Source: Lachnospiraceae bacterium (GTDB lineage: Bacteria; Bacillota; Clostridia; Lachnospirales; Lachnospiraceae). Taken from it: a DNA stretch of 33,925 bases. Each line of letters begins with the position of its first letter. Positions within the stretch are counted from its first letter, which is position 1. Of the stretch, positions 31,560 to 33,925 are shown piece after piece. Position numbers and translations under genes: made by a program. The DNA lies in NCBI GenBank assembly GCA_017962105.1, contig JAGCVY010000033.1:1-33925 (forward strand), written 5' to 3'. The notes below the pieces were generated by a model. The model worked only from the letters and a program-made list of their open reading frames with translations. It searched no databases and had not been told where the DNA came from.

Positions 31560-32624
31560 TTACTCTTTCGCCGATCCGGTGAGCGCGTTCGATATCTCCC
31601 CTGCCTTCCGCTCGATCTCGCGGCAGATCGCCGTGCGCCAGAAGGCAAACCGCAGAAGGTCGTTTTTATTTTCCGTCTTCTTGACCAGAAACTCCTTGTA
31701 ACCGTACGAGCTTCGGGACAACTGATAGAGATAGACGTAGGGCATCGCCGCAAGGTCCCGCTCGGTCAACGGTGCATACTTCATGTACTCCCGAACGTAG
31801 GAGACGAAATCCGCGGTGTCAAAGGGTGCCCCGTCGCGGCATGCTCCACCGGACTGAACGTAGGAGCGCATGATCTCCCAAACCGCCGGAAGTGATTTGG
31901 CTGCTGAGAAATCGATGACCGCCTTCACGTGGTTTTCTTCCCATACCAGCTGGCATGCGGTGTAATCGCCGTGGGACGGCGTGTAGGTAATCCCCTCAAA
32001 CCAGTGCTTCCACTGAGGAAGCCTGCGGACCAGTTCCTTTTTGTAAACAAGATCCGCGCGGATATGGTCAAGGGTGCGGAGCAGGTTTACGTCCCTGATC
32101 GGCTCCGCGGAAGTTTTCTCTCCCGAATCCAGCACCTGCAGAAGCGCGTCAAACTTGGCGGCCGCATCCTCCACCGAAAAACTGTCCAGCCACTTCTCGT
32201 CCATATCCTTTTCCATGGGATAGTCCCGAAGAAGTGCATGGATCCTCCCGAGATACTTCGCACTCTCCGGCAGGAGTTCGTGCGGCAGATCATTTAAGTA
32301 CGTCTGCCCCTCGATGTACTCCTGCACACTGATGATATGTCCGTCCTCTTCCGTGCAGACTTCTCCCGCACCGGTCTTTTGAAACCGCGCAACCGGAAAA
32401 TCCCGCTTAGCAAGATACTCCGTCACCGCGGCTTCCCGCTCCACCTCCCCGCGGGAAATCTCACTCTGGTACTCCTTGAGAAAGAAGCTGCCTTCCTCAC
32501 AGCGGATTTCATAGCAGTTGGCAGAACCCATGGGCAGTTTACGGCTTGCCGTCATCGTAAGCCCGTACTGTCTCAGGATGTCACGAATTCGATTGTCCGT
32601 CAGCACACTCTTCTCAAGAGCCAT
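31560..32624 (-). CDS. Aminoglycoside phosphotransferase (APH)-fold kinase
   Basis: A 354-aa protein with the APH/choline-kinase fold. Visible are an ATP-site lysine (FFLKEYQ, K50), a Glu at about 63, the HGD catalytic motif (218-220) in HGDYTACQLVW, and VIDF (D238) as the DFG equivalent. The usual asparagine of HGDxxxxN is missing; Cys-Gln occupies that region. Similar proteins include CotS/YutH-like and homoserine kinase-like enzymes, so a small-molecule kinase is more likely than drug resistance. Two adjacent ATGs overlap the 3' end of the SPL-like gene; I chose the second, five bases after GGGAGGG. It shares an operon with DUF4291, the SPL-like gene and the GHL6-type gene. Confidence 0.82.
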   Translation of the reverse strand: MALEKSVLTDNRIRDILRQYGLTMTASRKLPMGSANCYEIRCEEGSFFLKEYQSEISRGEVEREAAVTEYLAKRDFPVARFQKTGAGEVCTEEDGHIISVQEYIEGQTYLNDLPHELLPESAKYLGRIHALLRDYPMEKDMDEKWLDSFSVEDAAAKFDALLQVLDSGEKTSAEPIRDVNLLRTLDHIRADLVYKKELVRRLPQWKHWFEGITYTPSHGDYTACQLVWEENHVKAVIDFSAAKSLPAVWEIMRSYVQSGGACRDGAPFDTADFVSYVREYMKYAPLTERDLAAMPYVYLYQLSRSSYGYKEFLVKKTENKNDLLRFAFWRTAICREIERKAGEISNALTGSAKE

Positions 32625-33504
32625 CATTCCCTCCCATAAGATCAAACATACTCATCTGCGGAAACTTCTCCGGCAGCTCGTTCATGTACGCAAAACAGTC
32701 GTCGGGCTGCCACATCATCCCGTTGTCCGTACAGATCCTCCGCAGAATCCCCCGAAGCTCCTTGGCATTGGGGCTGGACAATTCATAAGCGTTTCCGTAC
32801 CGCTCGATGTACCGCTCCTTCATCCCCGGAAAATGTTTATCCAATGCCGCGTAATAGTACTCCCGGTCGCCCTCCCGAAGCGTTAAGCCCATGCCGAAGT
32901 CGATGATGCCGCGAACCCCGACGCGGGCACACTCCGTAAGGATTGCGGTGACATTTTCCGCCGTATCGTTTATGAACGGAAGAATCGGAGTGATCCAGAC
33001 GATGGTTGGAATCCCGCGCTGCTGCATCTCCTCAAGGACCTCGATGCGCCGCTTTGTGTTGCACACGTTGGGCTCAAGGATCCGGCACAGATCATCGTCG
33101 TAAGTCGTAAGAGTCATCTGCACGACGCATTTGGCGGATTCGTTGATCTCCGCAAGCAGGTCGATGTCCCGAAGGATCCGGTCGGACTTGGTCTGGATGG
33201 CCAGACCGAACTCGTGGTTTCGGATGATCTCGAGGCACCGTCTCGTCAACTGCAGCTGTTCCTCGCAGTGCATGTACGGGTCAGACATAGAGCCGGTGCC
33301 GATCATGCATTTGCGGCGTTTGCTGCGCAGGGCTTGTTCCAGCAGCGCCGGTGCATTTGCCTTGACCGCGATATCCTCAAAATCATGCGTGATCTGATAG
33401 CATGTGCTGCGGCTGTCACAGTAAATGCAGCCGTGCAGGCAGCCGCGGCAGAGGTTCATGCCGTTCTGCGCGGACAGAATGGATTTTGCTTCGATGATAT
33501 GCAT
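32614..33504 (-). CDS. SPL-family radical SAM protein
   Basis: A 296-aa radical SAM enzyme. CX3CX2C occurs as C22-LHG-C26-IY-C29 within CRGCLHGCIYCDSRS. Additional family blocks are GTGSMSDPYMHCE, GLAIQTKSDRILRD and TPILPFINDTAENV. These resemble the Rv2578c/spore-photoproduct-lyase-like (COG1533) group rather than true SplB, which has a longer N-terminus and is restricted to spores. The substrate is unknown; DNA or tRNA repair is possible. GAGG lies just upstream of the ATG at 33504, which starts five bases after the DUF4291 stop. The long N-terminal open extension lacks any similarity and overlaps DUF4291. Confidence 0.9.
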   Translation of the reverse strand: MHIIEAKSILSAQNGMNLCRGCLHGCIYCDSRSTCYQITHDFEDIAVKANAPALLEQALRSKRRKCMIGTGSMSDPYMHCEEQLQLTRRCLEIIRNHEFGLAIQTKSDRILRDIDLLAEINESAKCVVQMTLTTYDDDLCRILEPNVCNTKRRIEVLEEMQQRGIPTIVWITPILPFINDTAENVTAILTECARVGVRGIIDFGMGLTLREGDREYYYAALDKHFPGMKERYIERYGNAYELSSPNAKELRGILRRICTDNGMMWQPDDCFAYMNELPEKFPQMSMFDLMGGNDGS

Positions 33505-33509
33505 AGATG

Positions 33510-33925
33510 TTACCTCTGCGGATAGGGGCGTTCCTGCGGCAGAAGTGCGGAAATGTCTTCGCCGTTTTGTCTGCGGCGGTTCAGGTCTTTGACATACGGG
33601 GTGATATCGGTCACAGCCGTAATCCATTCGCTGACATATCTGCGGACCGTATCGCCGCGCAGTCCGAGCTGAATGGAACGATACGGCAGATTCTGCCCGT
33701 GCAGATCCTTCTCCGGATCCCACTGTATGCGGACATCCGAGGCGCTGACGGCTGCCTGCCATTCCGCCCTTGTGATGCCGGATTCCGGAAAATAGGTTGA
33801 CTGTACGGCATGCTGCACGGCGTAATCAAAGCCGCTGCGTCTGAGATCAATCGCCAGCACATGCTCCTGATTCTCTTTTTCCGCCCAGCCGCAGCGGAAC
33901 ATCATCCAGAGAAAAGAGGGCTTGA
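33510..33925 (-). CDS. DUF4291 protein, 5' partial at window edge
   Basis: At least 138 residues are visible, and the frame runs off the right edge. The visible part matches the C-terminal two thirds of DUF4291: KPSFLWMMFRCGW, then VLAIDLRRSGFDYAVQHA, VRIQWDPEKDLHG, LPYRSIQLGLRGD and WITAVTDITPYVKDL. The family has about 190 to 210 residues, so 60 or so N-terminal residues are missing. Function is unknown. It is followed immediately by the SPL-like gene, whose ribosome site lies inside its last codons. Internal ATGs at 33905/33902 are within the conserved region and are not the real start. Confidence 0.88.
   Translation of the reverse strand, partial: KPSFLWMMFRCGWAEKENQEHVLAIDLRRSGFDYAVQHAVQSTYFPESGITRAEWQAAVSASDVRIQWDPEKDLHGQNLPYRSIQLGLRGDTVRRYVSEWITAVTDITPYVKDLNRRRQNGEDISALLPQERPYPQR

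Larger units (their letters stand above)
2277..32960. repeat. Highly iterated 9-mer CGGAAAATG (24 exact copies)
   Basis: Plus-strand copies start at 2615, 5875, 7071, 8806, 8904, 12440, 14960, 15993, 22367, 23606, 29488, 29904, 30737 and 32827. Reverse copies (CATTTTCCG) start at 2277, 2728, 4896, 9231, 15177, 22347, 24673, 26649, 30467 and 32952. Sixteen lie inside genes, in various frames, and eight lie between genes. Random expectation is about 0.26. Ten further sites match the first eight bases (CGGAAAAT), and seven match the last eight (GGAAAATG). Flanking bases are not conserved. None occurs from 15994 to 22346. Confidence 0.9.

Noticed and set aside
31560-32624. Aminoglycoside resistance gene
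   Set aside because: The fold is shared, but the usual Asn is missing and the context is metabolic, with no mobile elements.
2277-32960. CGGAAAATG as a Chi or KOPS site
   Set aside because: Copies are nearly balanced between strands over 34 kb, whereas Chi and KOPS are strongly oriented. The window alone cannot settle this, so it is kept only as a remote option.

Overview
The window looks like chromosome from a Firmicute, most likely a Lachnospiraceae-type clostridium. GC content is in the mid-50s by eye. Genes carry AGGAGG-type ribosome sites, promoters are TTGACA-17 bp-TATAAT-like, and many Rho-independent hairpins are present. Families typical of clostridia occur: COG3581, CD3324-like, GHL6, YitT and YhcC/TIGR01212. 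No phage, transposase, plasmid, CRISPR, rRNA or tRNA gene was seen. Most genes lie on the minus strand in short, tightly packed operons.

Layout. 0-2.7 kb: a MerR regulator, then convergent to it a two-gene minus-strand operon. That operon encodes an acidic zinc-ribbon protein with four VYAGP motifs, translationally coupled to a radical SAM/SPASM enzyme. This looks like an unrecognised peptide- or protein-modification system. 2.7-8.9 kb: a strongly expressed L-fucose-isomerase-like gene, a HAD phosphatase with a small membrane protein, YitT, two unrecognised small genes, a Gln/Met-repeat membrane protein and a GlsB-like protein. 8.9-13.1 kb: a GH43 glycosidase, alanine racemase interrupted by an in-frame TAG, and a divergent MATE exporter. 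13.1-13.8 kb: two tandem copies of a small-RNA gene, each with its own promoter and terminator. 13.8-18.8 kb: a 2-hydroxyacyl-CoA-dehydratase-like protein, upp, a membrane metallophosphoesterase and a secreted, membrane-anchored surface protein.

18.9-22.5 kb: a sugar operon with a xylose-isomerase-like epimerase, an FMN hydroxyacid-dehydrogenase-like protein and a novel TIM-barrel glycosidase-like protein. 22.6-25.6 kb: a membrane-anchored DinD-like protein, VanZ-like, EamA and YbaK genes reading toward a shared terminator. 25.7-28.0 kb: Nudix, GtrA, Nudix and YhcC genes with overlapping ends. 28.1-29.4 kb: a P-loop kinase and an HTH-ParB-like fusion. 29.5-33.9 kb: DUF4291 (partial), an SPL-like radical SAM protein, an APH-like kinase and a GHL6 glycosidase with a frameshifted C-terminus.

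Across the whole window the 9-mer CGGAAAATG occurs 24 times (14 on plus, 10 on minus) against about 0.26 expected by chance. It lies in coding and intergenic DNA, at a density like that of known DNA-uptake sequences. This, the VYAGP/radical SAM pair and the tandem small RNAs are the three most unusual signals.
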